DNA of 64,000 nt, taken from NCBI RefSeq assembly GCF_000379025.1, contig NZ_KB900623.1:309327-373326 (forward strand), given 5' to 3'. The position numbers were made by a program, and so were the translations under genes. Below, piece by piece: positions 43,189-52,404 of this stretch. Source of the DNA: Orenia marismortui DSM 5156. Lineage in GTDB: Bacteria > Bacillota > Halanaerobiia > Halobacteroidales > Halobacteroidaceae. Under the pieces are notes generated by a model. It was not told the origin of the DNA. It worked only from the letters and a program-made list of their open reading frames with translations, and did not search any database. The number at the start of each line of letters is the position of its first letter. The first letter of the stretch is position 1.

Positions 43189-44892
43189 ATGAAGATGTCA
43201 CAACTGTATATACCTACATTAAAGGAAACTCCAGCTGATGCAGAAGTTATTAGTCATCAACTGATGTTAAGAGCTGGTTTAATGCGAAAATTAAGTTCAG
43301 GAGTTTATACATATTTACCTTTAGGATATAAGGTGATTAGGAAATTTGAAGATATTGTAAGAGAAGAGTTAAATAAATCTGGAGCTCAAGAATTATTATT
43401 ACCAGCTTTACAGCCGGCAGAATTATGGGAAGAATCAGGCCGTTTACAAAATTATGGTCCAGAATTAATGAGATTAAAAGATCGCCATGGAAGAGACTTT
43501 TGTTTAGGACCGACTCATGAAGAAGTAGTTACTGATTTGGTTCGTGATGAAGTTAGATCATATAAGGAATTGCCATTAAATTTATATCAAATTCAAACTA
43601 AGTATAGAGATGAAATTAGACCAAGGTTTGGTGTTTTGCGTGGAAGAGAGTTTATTATGAAAGATGCTTATAGCTTTGATATAGATAAAGATGGTTTGGA
43701 AGAAAGTTATCAGAATATGTACAATGCCTATTGTAGAATTTTTGAAAGATGTGGTTTAGAGTTTAGACCTGTTGAAGCAGATACTGGAACAATTGGTGGG
43801 GATAATTCTCATGAATTTATGGTTTTAGCTGAGGCTGGAGAAGATATAGTGGTTTATTGTGAAGAGTGTGATTATGCTGCTAATTTAGAATTGGCTAAAT
43901 CTAAACTAGAGGTTGTTAAAGCTGATGAAGAAGCTAAAGAATTGGAAATAATAGATACACCAGGATTAACAACTATTGATGAGTTGGTAGAAGAATTAAA
44001 TATAGAAGCAGATAAGATGATTAAAGCTGTTTTATATGAAGTAGAGGGTCAAGGTATATTAGCTTTAGTTCGTGGAGATTATGAAGTTAATGATATTAAG
44101 TTAGGTAACTTATTAGATGTTGTTAATTTAGAGATGGGTAGTGAAGAGCTTTATAAAAGGTTAAATACTGTTAAAGGCTTTACTGGAGCAATAAATTTAG
44201 ATGCTGTGAAGATTATAGCTGATGAATTGGTTATGAATATAGTCAATGGTGTTGCTGGAGCAAATAAAATTGACAAACATTATGTTAATGTAAATCCTCA
44301 AAGAGATTTTGAAGTAACAGAAGTAGCTGATATTAGAGAGGTAAAAGAAGGAGAAGAATGTATTCATTGTGGGGGAAAACTCAAATTAACTCCAGGGATT
44401 GAAGTAGGTCAAGTATTTAAGTTAGAGACTAAATATAGTGAAGCATTAAATGCTACTTTCTTAGATGAAAATGGAAAGAGCCAAGTAATGGAGATGGGAT
44501 GTTACGGAATAGGAATCACTAGAACTATTGCAGCTACTATTGAACAAAATCATGATGAATATGGTATTATATGGCCTAAAGCATTGGCTCCTTATTTAGT
44601 AGAAATTTTACCTTTGGGGAATAATGATGATGTGATAGAAAAATCTGCACAAATCTATGATGAATTAACTGCTGCTGGTATTGATGTTCTGTTAGATGAT
44701 AGAAAGGAAAGAGCTGGCGTTAAATTTAATGATGCTGATCTAATTGGTTGTCCATTAAGAATTACTGTTGGGGCTCGTTCATTAAAGGAAGGAAATTTAG
44801 AGGCTAAGATCAGAAAAACTGGAGAAGAATTCAATATTAATCTGGAGGAATACTTATCTCAAGTTAAAGATATAATTGACAATTTAAGCTAA
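43189..44892 (+). CDS. proS: Prolyl-tRNA synthetase (bacterial type)
   Basis: It has 567 residues. Class II motifs: motif 1 near the start, motif 2 (YRDEIRPRFGVLRGREFIMK, about 141-160), motif 3 in the second half (EMGCYGIGITRTIAA). The YbaK-like editing domain typical of the long bacterial form is inserted at about 230-380 (KAVLYEVEGQGILALVRGDY). The C-terminal anticodon-binding domain follows from about 470. AGGGAGG precedes the ATG. Confidence 0.98.
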   Translation: MKMSQLYIPTLKETPADAEVISHQLMLRAGLMRKLSSGVYTYLPLGYKVIRKFEDIVREELNKSGAQELLLPALQPAELWEESGRLQNYGPELMRLKDRHGRDFCLGPTHEEVVTDLVRDEVRSYKELPLNLYQIQTKYRDEIRPRFGVLRGREFIMKDAYSFDIDKDGLEESYQNMYNAYCRIFERCGLEFRPVEADTGTIGGDNSHEFMVLAEAGEDIVVYCEECDYAANLELAKSKLEVVKADEEAKELEIIDTPGLTTIDELVEELNIEADKMIKAVLYEVEGQGILALVRGDYEVNDIKLGNLLDVVNLEMGSEELYKRLNTVKGFTGAINLDAVKIIADELVMNIVNGVAGANKIDKHYVNVNPQRDFEVTEVADIREVKEGEECIHCGGKLKLTPGIEVGQVFKLETKYSEALNATFLDENGKSQVMEMGCYGIGITRTIAATIEQNHDEYGIIWPKALAPYLVEILPLGNNDDVIEKSAQIYDELTAAGIDVLLDDRKERAGVKFNDADLIGCPLRITVGARSLKEGNLEAKIRKTGEEFNINLEEYLSQVKDIIDNLS

Positions 44893-44910
44893 CCTAGGAG
44901 GTTCTAAGCA

Positions 44911-45552
44911 ATGAAAATTACTGCTATAGTTCCGGCGTATAATGAAGAGAAGACTATAAAAGGGGTGTTAACTGTAACTAAAAACCATCACTTAATAGAT
45001 GATGTTATTGTGGTTAGTGATGGTTCAACAGATAATACTGCTATTATAGCAACTCAAACAGGAGTTCAAGTTATTGAATTATCTGAAAATAAAGGTAAAG
45101 GTGCTGCTATGCAAGCAGGGGTAGATCAGACAGTTGCTGATATAATTTTATTTCTAGATGCTGATTTACTAGGGTTGAAAATAGAACACATTGATAAATT
45201 ATTAAATCCAGTGCTAAATGGAGAAGTAGAAACAACAATTGGTGTTTTTTCTGATGGTAGAAAACTCACAGATCTAGCTCAGAGAATAGCGCCTTTCCTA
45301 TCGGGACAAAGGGCAGTAAAAAGAGATATATTTGATGGTATAACTGATTTGGATATAACTAGGTTTGGGGTTGAAGTTGCTTTAACACAATATATAAAAG
45401 ATAATAATATTAGTAGTAAAGAGGTTATTTTAGAAGATTTATCACATATGATGAAAGAAGAAAAATTGGGTTTTTTAAAAGGCTTCACAGCTAGGTTAAA
45501 GATGTATTGGGAGATATTAAGGAATTTATCTATTAAGAAAAAAGTTAGATGA
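44911..45552 (+). CDS. Family 2 glycosyltransferase
   Basis: It has 213 residues, a compact GT2 domain. The N-terminal IVPAYNEEKTIKGVL, VVSDGSTDNT and the metal-binding FLDADLLG are the nucleotide-sugar motifs. No membrane helices are visible, so it may act on a soluble or peripheral acceptor; the sugar and acceptor are unknown. CTAGGAGG precedes the ATG. A palindromic terminator follows. Confidence 0.85.
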   Translation: MKITAIVPAYNEEKTIKGVLTVTKNHHLIDDVIVVSDGSTDNTAIIATQTGVQVIELSENKGKGAAMQAGVDQTVADIILFLDADLLGLKIEHIDKLLNPVLNGEVETTIGVFSDGRKLTDLAQRIAPFLSGQRAVKRDIFDGITDLDITRFGVEVALTQYIKDNNISSKEVILEDLSHMMKEEKLGFLKGFTARLKMYWEILRNLSIKKKVR

Positions 45553-45569
45553 GATAATATATGAATTGA

Positions 45570-45611
45570 CTATAATGTTGGTTGTTTAAACAACCAACAT
45601 TATAGATTTTT
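45570..45611 (+). terminator. 36-nt perfect palindrome terminator
   Basis: Bases 45570-45605 are a perfect palindrome (arms of 18), followed by ATTTTTA. It closes the proS-glycosyltransferase unit. With a 4-base loop the stem is 16 bp. Confidence 0.85.
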
Positions 45612-45627
45612 AGGGATGTGATATAAC

Positions 45628-46299
45628 TTGAGTGAAAAAGAAGTTGTACTAAGGTTGGTTTTAGCTTGTATATTAGGTGGAGCCATTGGTTTTGAACGTG
45701 AAAGAAACTCCCGTCCTGCTGGATTTAGAACTAATATTTTAGTTTCATTGGGTTCTACTATAGCTATGATTGTATCTATTAAATTATTTTTAGAATTTAA
45801 AGCTTCCCAGTCTGTTGATCCAGGAAGGATTGCAGCTCAAGTTATAAGTGGTGTTGGTTTTTTGGGTGCTGGAACAATTATTAGAGAAGGTTTTTCTGTA
45901 AAAGGTTTAACTACTTCAGCTGGGCTATGGGCTATTGCTGGAATTGGTTTGGCTTTAGGTGCTGGTTTTTATTTAAGTGCTATTACTACAGCTATATTAG
46001 TTATTCTAACTTTAACTTTATTAAGCAAAGTGGAGAAGACCATATCAAATATTCATAAGAAATATCTGATCAGAATTAAAGCTTTTGATCAGCCTGGTTC
46101 TTTAGGTAAAGTTGGTTCAATTTTAGGAGAAAATAATATTATCATTAAAGATATTAGTATAGAACATTGTTATAATGAACCTAATATTTATGTTAACTTT
46201 AGGGTGAAGAAACCTAGACATATAGAAGTGAATTCAATGTTTGCCTTGTTAGCAGGAATATCATGGATAATTGAGGTTCAAATTAAGGAGTTAGATTGA
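45628..46299 (+). CDS. MgtC/SapB family membrane protein
   Basis: It has 223 residues: four or five membrane helices in the first 130 residues and a C-terminal ACT-like domain (about 145-223). Family motifs are GGAIGFERERNSRPAGFRTN and VISGVGFLGAGTIIREG. MgtC proteins affect Mg2+ homeostasis or inhibit F-ATPase in pathogens; the role in this organism is not known. A TTG start at 45628 follows AGGGATGTG. polC begins 13 bases later. Confidence 0.88.
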   Translation: MSEKEVVLRLVLACILGGAIGFERERNSRPAGFRTNILVSLGSTIAMIVSIKLFLEFKASQSVDPGRIAAQVISGVGFLGAGTIIREGFSVKGLTTSAGLWAIAGIGLALGAGFYLSAITTAILVILTLTLLSKVEKTISNIHKKYLIRIKAFDQPGSLGKVGSILGENNIIIKDISIEHCYNEPNIYVNFRVKKPRHIEVNSMFALLAGISWIIEVQIKELD

Positions 46300-46312
46300 A
46301 GGAGAGATAGTT

Positions 46313-49300
46313 ATGCCCAAAGTATTAATTAAGGCTAAAGATAATAATATGTTTGAAGATAAGCTAAGAGAGAAATTGGATATTTCTGATGAGTTATTTA
46401 ATATGATTCGTATTAAGGGTATAGAAGTTGATATAAAAGATCAATGTTGTGAAATTAATTTGAAAGTACCTAATAATATGGATATAGATGATATAATTGC
46501 ATCGATAGGAAATGAAATTTTTTCTACAGAAAGATTTAAATATAATCTTCATTATTATGATCCTAATTTATCTTTAGAATTAATTTTAAAAGAAGATTGG
46601 GAAGAAATAAAAGAAAAATTAAGAGTTAAACTGCCACAAGCTAATGGTTGGCTATCATTATGCCGCTGGAAAGTTAATGATAATACTCTGGTAGTTGAAG
46701 TGAAAAATAATATGGCAATTGAAGCATTAAAGAATAAAAAATGTGATATGACCTTAAAGAAATTATTGCAAGAAGAGTATAATAAGAGAGTTAAAGTAAA
46801 GTTTGCTTTGGGGGATTTTTCAACTGAATTAGCTCAAATGGATAATGAATTAGAAAAAGAAAATAATAGCTATATGAGTAGTTTGATAGATAGTTTTTCT
46901 AAAAGAGAGAAGAACATTAATAGTGGCAAATCAAAAAAGGGTACTTCTAATAGTAATTCTGGAGTATGGCTGGGTAGGAAGATTAAGCAAGAAGCAAGTT
47001 CAATCTCTGATATTACAGGGGAAAATAATAATGTTATATTAGAAGGAAAGATTTTTAGTGTAGATATTAGAGAGTTAAAAAGCGGTAGGAATTTAGTTAT
47101 TTTTTCTATTACAGATCGAACCGATTCAATAACAATTAAAGTTTTTGAAAATAAAGGTGATACTTTATCTCAAAGTATTAGTAAAGGACGCTGGGTCAGG
47201 GTAAGAGGAAGAGTTCAACATGATAAATATGATCAAGAGTTATCGATGATGGCCAATGATGTAATGCCGATTTCTGTAGAGAAGAAACAAGATGAAGCAG
47301 AAGAAAAAAGAATTGAATTACATTTACATACTAAAATGAGTGCTATGGATTCAGTTGTAGAGGTGAAAGATGTAATTAATCGTGCTGCAGAATGGGGCCA
47401 TCCTGCTATTGCTATTACTGATCATGGTGTTACTCAGGCTTTTCCTGATGCTTATAATGCTTCAAAGGATAAAGATATAAAGGTGATCTATGGTTTAGAA
47501 GCTTATTTGGTTGATGATGGAGAACCGATTATTTTTAATCCAAGAGATCAAAAAATCGAAGAAGAAACTTTTGTAGTATTTGATTTGGAGACTACAGGCT
47601 TTAACCCTCATAATAATGAGATTATAGAGATTGGTGCTGCTAAAATAAAAAATGGTCAAATTGTAGATATATATCAAAGCTTTGTTGATCCTGAAAGAAG
47701 TATACCGTCTGAAATTACAGAATTAACAGGAATTACTAATGATATGGTATTAGGTGCTGCTAAGTTGAGTGAGGCTATAGAGGAGTTTTTAGAATTTGTA
47801 GGAGATAATACTATAGTAGCACATAATCTTTCTTTTGATTTGGGTTTTATTAATGATAAATTAAGAAGGTTGCATAAAGAAGAGTTATCAAATCCTGCTT
47901 TAGATACTTTGAATTTATCTAGAGCTATATTATCAGAATTAAAAAGTTATAAGTTGAATAAACTAGCTAAATATTTTAATAAGAATTTAGATAATCACCA
48001 TCGGGCTAGTGATGATGCTAGGGTAACAGCAGAAATTTTATTAGAATTAATTGATTTAATGAAAGAAGATAATATCTTTAATTTAAATCAAATCAATCAG
48101 TTAACTAGTGAGATTGACTATAAACGATTATACCCACATCATACTACTATTTTAGTAAAAAATCAGATTGGTCTTAAGAATTTGTACAAGTTAGTATCAA
48201 GTGCTCATATTAATAATTTTCATCGAGTTCCTCGAATTTTAAAGAGTGAACTGTTAGAAAAGAGAGAAGGGTTAATGATTGGTTCTGCTTGTGAAGCGGG
48301 TACATTATACAAAGCAATACTAAAAGCAAAACCAGATCATGAGATTGAGAAGTTAGCCAAGTTTTATGATTATTTAGAAGTCCAGCCGATTGGAAATAAT
48401 AAGTTCTTGTTAGAAAAAGGAGAAGTTAATTCTTTAGAGGAATTACGGGATATTAACCGTAAAATTTATGAATTAGGGAAGAAACTTGGTAAACCTGTTG
48501 TAGCTGCTGGAGATGTACATTTCTTAGATCCTGAAGATAGTATTTATCGACAGATTTTAATGGAAGGACAAGGATTTAGTGATGCAGCAGATCAAGCTCC
48601 ATTATATTTTAGAACTACAGATGAAATGTTAGCAGAATTTGATTACTTTGGAGAAGAAATAGCTAAAGAATTAGTTGTTGATACTCCTAAACAGATAGCA
48701 GATATGATTGAGGAAATTGAAGTGATACCTGATAAATTATTTACTCCAACTATTGAAGGAGCAGATGAAGAGATTAGGACTATGGCTTATGAAAAAGCTA
48801 AGTCTTGGTATGGAGCCCCAATACCAGAATTAGTAGAAAAGCGTTTAGAAAGAGAATTAAATTCTATTATTGGAAATGGATATGCTGTTATTTATTTGAC
48901 CTCTCAAAAACTTGTAAAAAAATCATTAGATGATGGTTATTTGGTTGGTTCTCGTGGATCTGTTGGTTCTTCCTTTGCTGCTACTATGACTGGGATTACT
49001 GAGGTTAATCCTTTACCACCTCATTATAGATGTTCCGAATGTAAGTATTCTGAGTTTATAACTGATGGATCAGTGGGAGTAGGGGTTGATTTAGAAGATA
49101 AAGATTGTCCAGAGTGTGGAAGAGAATTAATTAAAGATGGTTTTGATATTCCTTTTGAGGTATTCTTAGGATTTAAAGGAGATAAAGTTCCTGATATAGA
49201 CCTTAATTTCTCTGGAGAATATCAACCTGAAATTCATAAGTATACTGAAACCCTTTTTGGGAAAGAATATGTTTATAGAGCAGGTACTATTTCTACCATT

Positions 49301-50614
49301 GCTGATCGTACAGCTTATGGTTTTGTTAAAGGTCATATGGAAGATAATGCTTTAATTTTAAGAAAAGCTGAGATTAATAGATTAGCGTCTGGTTGTACAG
49401 GAGTAAAAAGAACTACAGGGCAACATCCAGGTGGACAGATAGTTGTTCCAAATGATAAAGAAATTTATGATTTTACTCCAATTCAAAAACCAGCCAATGA
49501 TATGACAACTGATACATTAACAACACATTTTGATTTTCATTCTATACATGACAATTTATTGAAATTAGATATTTTGGGTCATGATGATCCGACAAGTATT
49601 AGGATGTTACAAGATATTACAGGTCTTGATCCTCAAGACATTCCTCTGGATGACCCTGATACTATGGCTATTTTTTCCAGCATAGATCCTTTGGGGGTTA
49701 GTGAAGAAGAAGTAGGAGTTAAGTTAGGTACTTTAGGTATTCCTGAATTTGGTACATCTTTTGTACGAGGTATGCTTAGAGAGACAAGGCCAACTGCTTT
49801 TGCCGAATTAATTCGTATTAGTGGTTTGTCTCATGGAACTGATGTATGGTTGAACAATGCTCAAGATTTTATTAAAGCAGGTGTAGCAGAATTATCAGAG
49901 GTAATTTCTGTACGTGATGATATTATGAATTACTTAATTCAAAAAGGGGTAGAGCCTTCAGCTGCATTTTGGATTATGGAGCATGTTCGTAAAGGAAAAG
50001 GTTTGACAGATGAAGAAGAAAAGATGATGAAAGATAATAATGTTCCTGATTGGTATATTGAATCTTGTAAGAGAATTAAGTATATGTTTCCTAAAGCTCA
50101 CGCTGCAGCTTATGTAATGATGGCTTTTAGAATAGCTTACTTTAAGGTTCATTATCCACAGGCTTTCTATAATACTTATTTTACGATTAAATCTGATGAT
50201 TTTGATTCACAAATTGTTCTTAAAGGAAGAGAGTTTGTAGAAAAGACAATTCAAGAGATAAAAGCTAAAGGAAATGATGCGACTGCTAAAGATAAAAATA
50301 CATTAACAGTACTTGAAATTGTAATTGAAGCTATGGCAAGAGGGATTGAATTTACTATTGTCGATATTTATAAATCTAAAGCAAGAGAGTTTCAAATCAC
50401 TGAAGATGGATTATTACCACCATTAATTAGTTTACAGGGCTTAGGTCAAAGTGCTGCAGATAATTTAGTTGAAGCTCGTAAAGATGGAGAGTTTACTTCT
50501 ATTGAAAACCTTAGCAATCGGGCTGGTTTAAGCAAGACTGTAATAGAAGTTATGAGAGAACATGGTTGTTTAGAAGGGTTGCCTGAAACCAATCAATTAT
50601 CTCTCTTTGGCTAA
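46313..50614 (+). CDS. polC: DNA polymerase III alpha subunit PolC
   Basis: Replicative polymerase of low-GC Firmicutes. It has 1433 residues. In order: N-terminal domains, an OB fold at about 240-310 (VILEGKIFSVDIRELKSGR), and a PHP domain from about H337 (HLHTKMSAMD). The DEDDh proofreading exonuclease is inserted in the PHP at about 420-590 (FDLETTGFNPHN, AHNLSFDLGF). The polymerase core from about 790 has GSRGSVGSSFAATMTGITEV and DIDLNFSG. A zinc motif CSEC...CPEC follows GSRGS. It ends QLSLFG. The PolC-type clearly assigns the genome to Firmicutes or relatives. Confidence 0.98.
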   Translation: MPKVLIKAKDNNMFEDKLREKLDISDELFNMIRIKGIEVDIKDQCCEINLKVPNNMDIDDIIASIGNEIFSTERFKYNLHYYDPNLSLELILKEDWEEIKEKLRVKLPQANGWLSLCRWKVNDNTLVVEVKNNMAIEALKNKKCDMTLKKLLQEEYNKRVKVKFALGDFSTELAQMDNELEKENNSYMSSLIDSFSKREKNINSGKSKKGTSNSNSGVWLGRKIKQEASSISDITGENNNVILEGKIFSVDIRELKSGRNLVIFSITDRTDSITIKVFENKGDTLSQSISKGRWVRVRGRVQHDKYDQELSMMANDVMPISVEKKQDEAEEKRIELHLHTKMSAMDSVVEVKDVINRAAEWGHPAIAITDHGVTQAFPDAYNASKDKDIKVIYGLEAYLVDDGEPIIFNPRDQKIEEETFVVFDLETTGFNPHNNEIIEIGAAKIKNGQIVDIYQSFVDPERSIPSEITELTGITNDMVLGAAKLSEAIEEFLEFVGDNTIVAHNLSFDLGFINDKLRRLHKEELSNPALDTLNLSRAILSELKSYKLNKLAKYFNKNLDNHHRASDDARVTAEILLELIDLMKEDNIFNLNQINQLTSEIDYKRLYPHHTTILVKNQIGLKNLYKLVSSAHINNFHRVPRILKSELLEKREGLMIGSACEAGTLYKAILKAKPDHEIEKLAKFYDYLEVQPIGNNKFLLEKGEVNSLEELRDINRKIYELGKKLGKPVVAAGDVHFLDPEDSIYRQILMEGQGFSDAADQAPLYFRTTDEMLAEFDYFGEEIAKELVVDTPKQIADMIEEIEVIPDKLFTPTIEGADEEIRTMAYEKAKSWYGAPIPELVEKRLERELNSIIGNGYAVIYLTSQKLVKKSLDDGYLVGSRGSVGSSFAATMTGITEVNPLPPHYRCSECKYSEFITDGSVGVGVDLEDKDCPECGRELIKDGFDIPFEVFLGFKGDKVPDIDLNFSGEYQPEIHKYTETLFGKEYVYRAGTISTIADRTAYGFVKGHMEDNALILRKAEINRLASGCTGVKRTTGQHPGGQIVVPNDKEIYDFTPIQKPANDMTTDTLTTHFDFHSIHDNLLKLDILGHDDPTSIRMLQDITGLDPQDIPLDDPDTMAIFSSIDPLGVSEEEVGVKLGTLGIPEFGTSFVRGMLRETRPTAFAELIRISGLSHGTDVWLNNAQDFIKAGVAELSEVISVRDDIMNYLIQKGVEPSAAFWIMEHVRKGKGLTDEEEKMMKDNNVPDWYIESCKRIKYMFPKAHAAAYVMMAFRIAYFKVHYPQAFYNTYFTIKSDDFDSQIVLKGREFVEKTIQEIKAKGNDATAKDKNTLTVLEIVIEAMARGIEFTIVDIYKSKAREFQITEDGLLPPLISLQGLGQSAADNLVEARKDGEFTSIENLSNRAGLSKTVIEVMREHGCLEGLPETNQLSLFG

Positions 50615-50619
50615 AGTGG

Positions 50620-50648
50620 TTGCAAAATCATTGATAATGTGCTAAAAT
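50620..50648 (+). promoter_or_regulatory. sigma-A-type promoter of rimP-nusA operon
   Basis: TTGCAA (50620-50625) and TAAAAT (50643-50648) with 17 bp spacing, starting 5 bases after the polC stop. It would give a leader of about 160 bases that begins before the hairpin at 50682. Confidence 0.78.
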
Positions 50649-50681
50649 GTAGTATGCATATTAATTGATAGTCAGTTGGGA

Positions 50682-50708
50682 AAAGAGTGGGTTTTAGACC
50701 CACTCTTT
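50682..50708 (+). terminator. rimP leader hairpin (terminator or attenuator)
   Basis: AAAGAGTGGGT (50682-50692) and ACCCACTCTTT (50698-50708) pair perfectly around TTTAG. It lies downstream of the promoter at 50620, so it is inside the rimP leader and may attenuate transcription; no T run follows (AGTTATG). Read-through from polC would also meet it. Confidence 0.6.
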
Positions 50709-50815
50709 AGTTATGTAATAGATTTTGATTTAGTAAAATAAAAATTATAAGAGGAATAATTTGGTCTAAAAAATGGTAAGATAAAATGAAATTATAAGAA
50801 TGAAAGGGGAGCATT

Positions 50816-51274
50816 ATGGCAAAAAAAGCAGAAACCTTAGTAGAAGAGCTTGCTAAACCTATTATTGAAGAAAAAGGTTTGGAACTAGTTGATGTAGAGT
50901 ATAAGAAAGAAGGAGAAAATTGGGTTTTGAGAGTTTTTATAGATCAAGAAGATGGAGTGTCTTTAGAAAATTGTCAAGAAATTAGTAGAATGTTAAGTGA
51001 ACAATTAGATATAGATGATCCAATTGCAAATTCTTATTTATTAGAAGTGTCATCCCCTGGTATTGATCGCCCTTTAAAAACTGAAAAAGATTATAAAAGG
51101 TTTAGTGGTCGGTTAATAGATATATCTACATATGCCCCAATTAATGGTCAAAGAAAACTAACAGGAGAGCTATTAGGTTTAAAAGATGATAACATAGAAA
51201 TTAGAATAGATGGTGATGAAATTCTAGTTCCACTTGATAAGGTATCACAGACTAGATTAGCAATTGAGTTTTAG
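50816..51274 (+). CDS. rimP: Ribosome maturation factor RimP
   Basis: Assists 30S assembly. It has 152 residues. Motifs are ELVDVEYKKEGENWVLRVFI, VSLENCQEISRMLSEQLD, SYLLEVSSPGIDRPL and a final SH3-like domain. AAAGGGGAG precedes the ATG. It is followed by nusA as in nearly all bacteria. Confidence 0.97.
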   Translation: MAKKAETLVEELAKPIIEEKGLELVDVEYKKEGENWVLRVFIDQEDGVSLENCQEISRMLSEQLDIDDPIANSYLLEVSSPGIDRPLKTEKDYKRFSGRLIDISTYAPINGQRKLTGELLGLKDDNIEIRIDGDEILVPLDKVSQTRLAIEF

Positions 51275-51296
51275 GAATTATTAAGGAGGAGTTTTG

Positions 51297-52334
51297 ATGA
51301 ATATTGAATTGATTCAGGCGTTAGAAGATATTGAAAAAGACAAAGGTATCCCTAAGAAAATGTTATTAGATGCTATTGAAGCTGCTTTAAAATCCGCTTA
51401 TAAACGTGATTTTGGTGCTGCTGGAAATGTTGAAGTAGAAATTGACGAAAGCAGTGGAGAAGTGAGTGTATATTCTAAGAAGATAATTGTAGAAGATGTA
51501 AGTAATCCAGAACAAGAAATTTCTTTGGAAGAAGCTCAAGAAAAAAATCCAAATTACTCTATGGGAGATCAAGTAGAAATAGAAGTTACTCCAGGTAATT
51601 TTGGTAGAATAGCTGCACAGACTGCCAAGCAGGTAGTTATTCAAAGAATTCGAGAAGCAGAGCGAGATATTATTTTTGAGGAGTTTGCTAATCGTGAAGG
51701 AGATATTTTAACTGGTATTGTACAAAGGGAACATAAGAATAATATTATTATTGATTTAGGTAAGACAGAAGCTATCTTAATTCCTACTGAACAGATGCAA
51801 AGTGAATATTATAATCCAGGCGATAGAATTAAAGTTTATGTTGTTGAAGTAAGTCAAACTTCTAAAGGGCCTAATATTTTAGTTTCTAGAACACATCCTG
51901 GGTTACTAAAGAGGTTATTTGAGCTAGAAGTTCCAGAAATTCATGATGGAGTTGTAGAAATTAAATCTGTATCAAGGGAGTCGGGGCATAGATCTAAAAT
52001 AGCAGTATATTCTACACAAAAAGATGTGGATCCTGTTGGTTCATGTGTAGGACCTAATGGTTCAAGAGTTAGAGCTATTGTGGATGAGTTAAGTGGTGAG
52101 AAGGTAGACATTGTTCAATGGAGTGAAGATATTGAGAAGTTTATAGCAAACTCATTGAGCCCAGCCGAGGTGGTTAAAGTGGAGGCTAATGAAGAAGCTA
52201 ATGTAGCAAAGGTCATTGTTCCAGATTATCAATTATCTTTAGCAATTGGAAAAGAAGGACAAAATGCTAGATTGGCAGCTAAATTAACTGGTTGGAAGAT
52301 AGATATTAAAAGTGAATCACAACTAGATAGTTAG
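51297..52334 (+). CDS. nusA: Transcription elongation/termination factor NusA
   Basis: Binds RNA polymerase and nascent RNA. ATG 51297 is preferred over TTG 51294, with AAGGAGGAG upstream. It has 345 residues. The N-terminal polymerase-binding domain (1-125), S1 domain (about 130-200, GDILTGIVQREHKNNIIIDL) and two KH domains (GSCVGPNGSRVRAIVDELSG and AIGKEGQNARLAAKLTGW) are all present. There is no C-terminal extension, as in Bacillus. Confidence 0.98.
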   Translation: MNIELIQALEDIEKDKGIPKKMLLDAIEAALKSAYKRDFGAAGNVEVEIDESSGEVSVYSKKIIVEDVSNPEQEISLEEAQEKNPNYSMGDQVEIEVTPGNFGRIAAQTAKQVVIQRIREAERDIIFEEFANREGDILTGIVQREHKNNIIIDLGKTEAILIPTEQMQSEYYNPGDRIKVYVVEVSQTSKGPNILVSRTHPGLLKRLFELEVPEIHDGVVEIKSVSRESGHRSKIAVYSTQKDVDPVGSCVGPNGSRVRAIVDELSGEKVDIVQWSEDIEKFIANSLSPAEVVKVEANEEANVAKVIVPDYQLSLAIGKEGQNARLAAKLTGWKIDIKSESQLDS

Positions 52335-52404
52335 AAATCTACTTTGTAGCTAGGCTAGGTTTTAGAGTTGTTTTGAGGATACAAATAACGGAGGTGTATG
52401 GATA

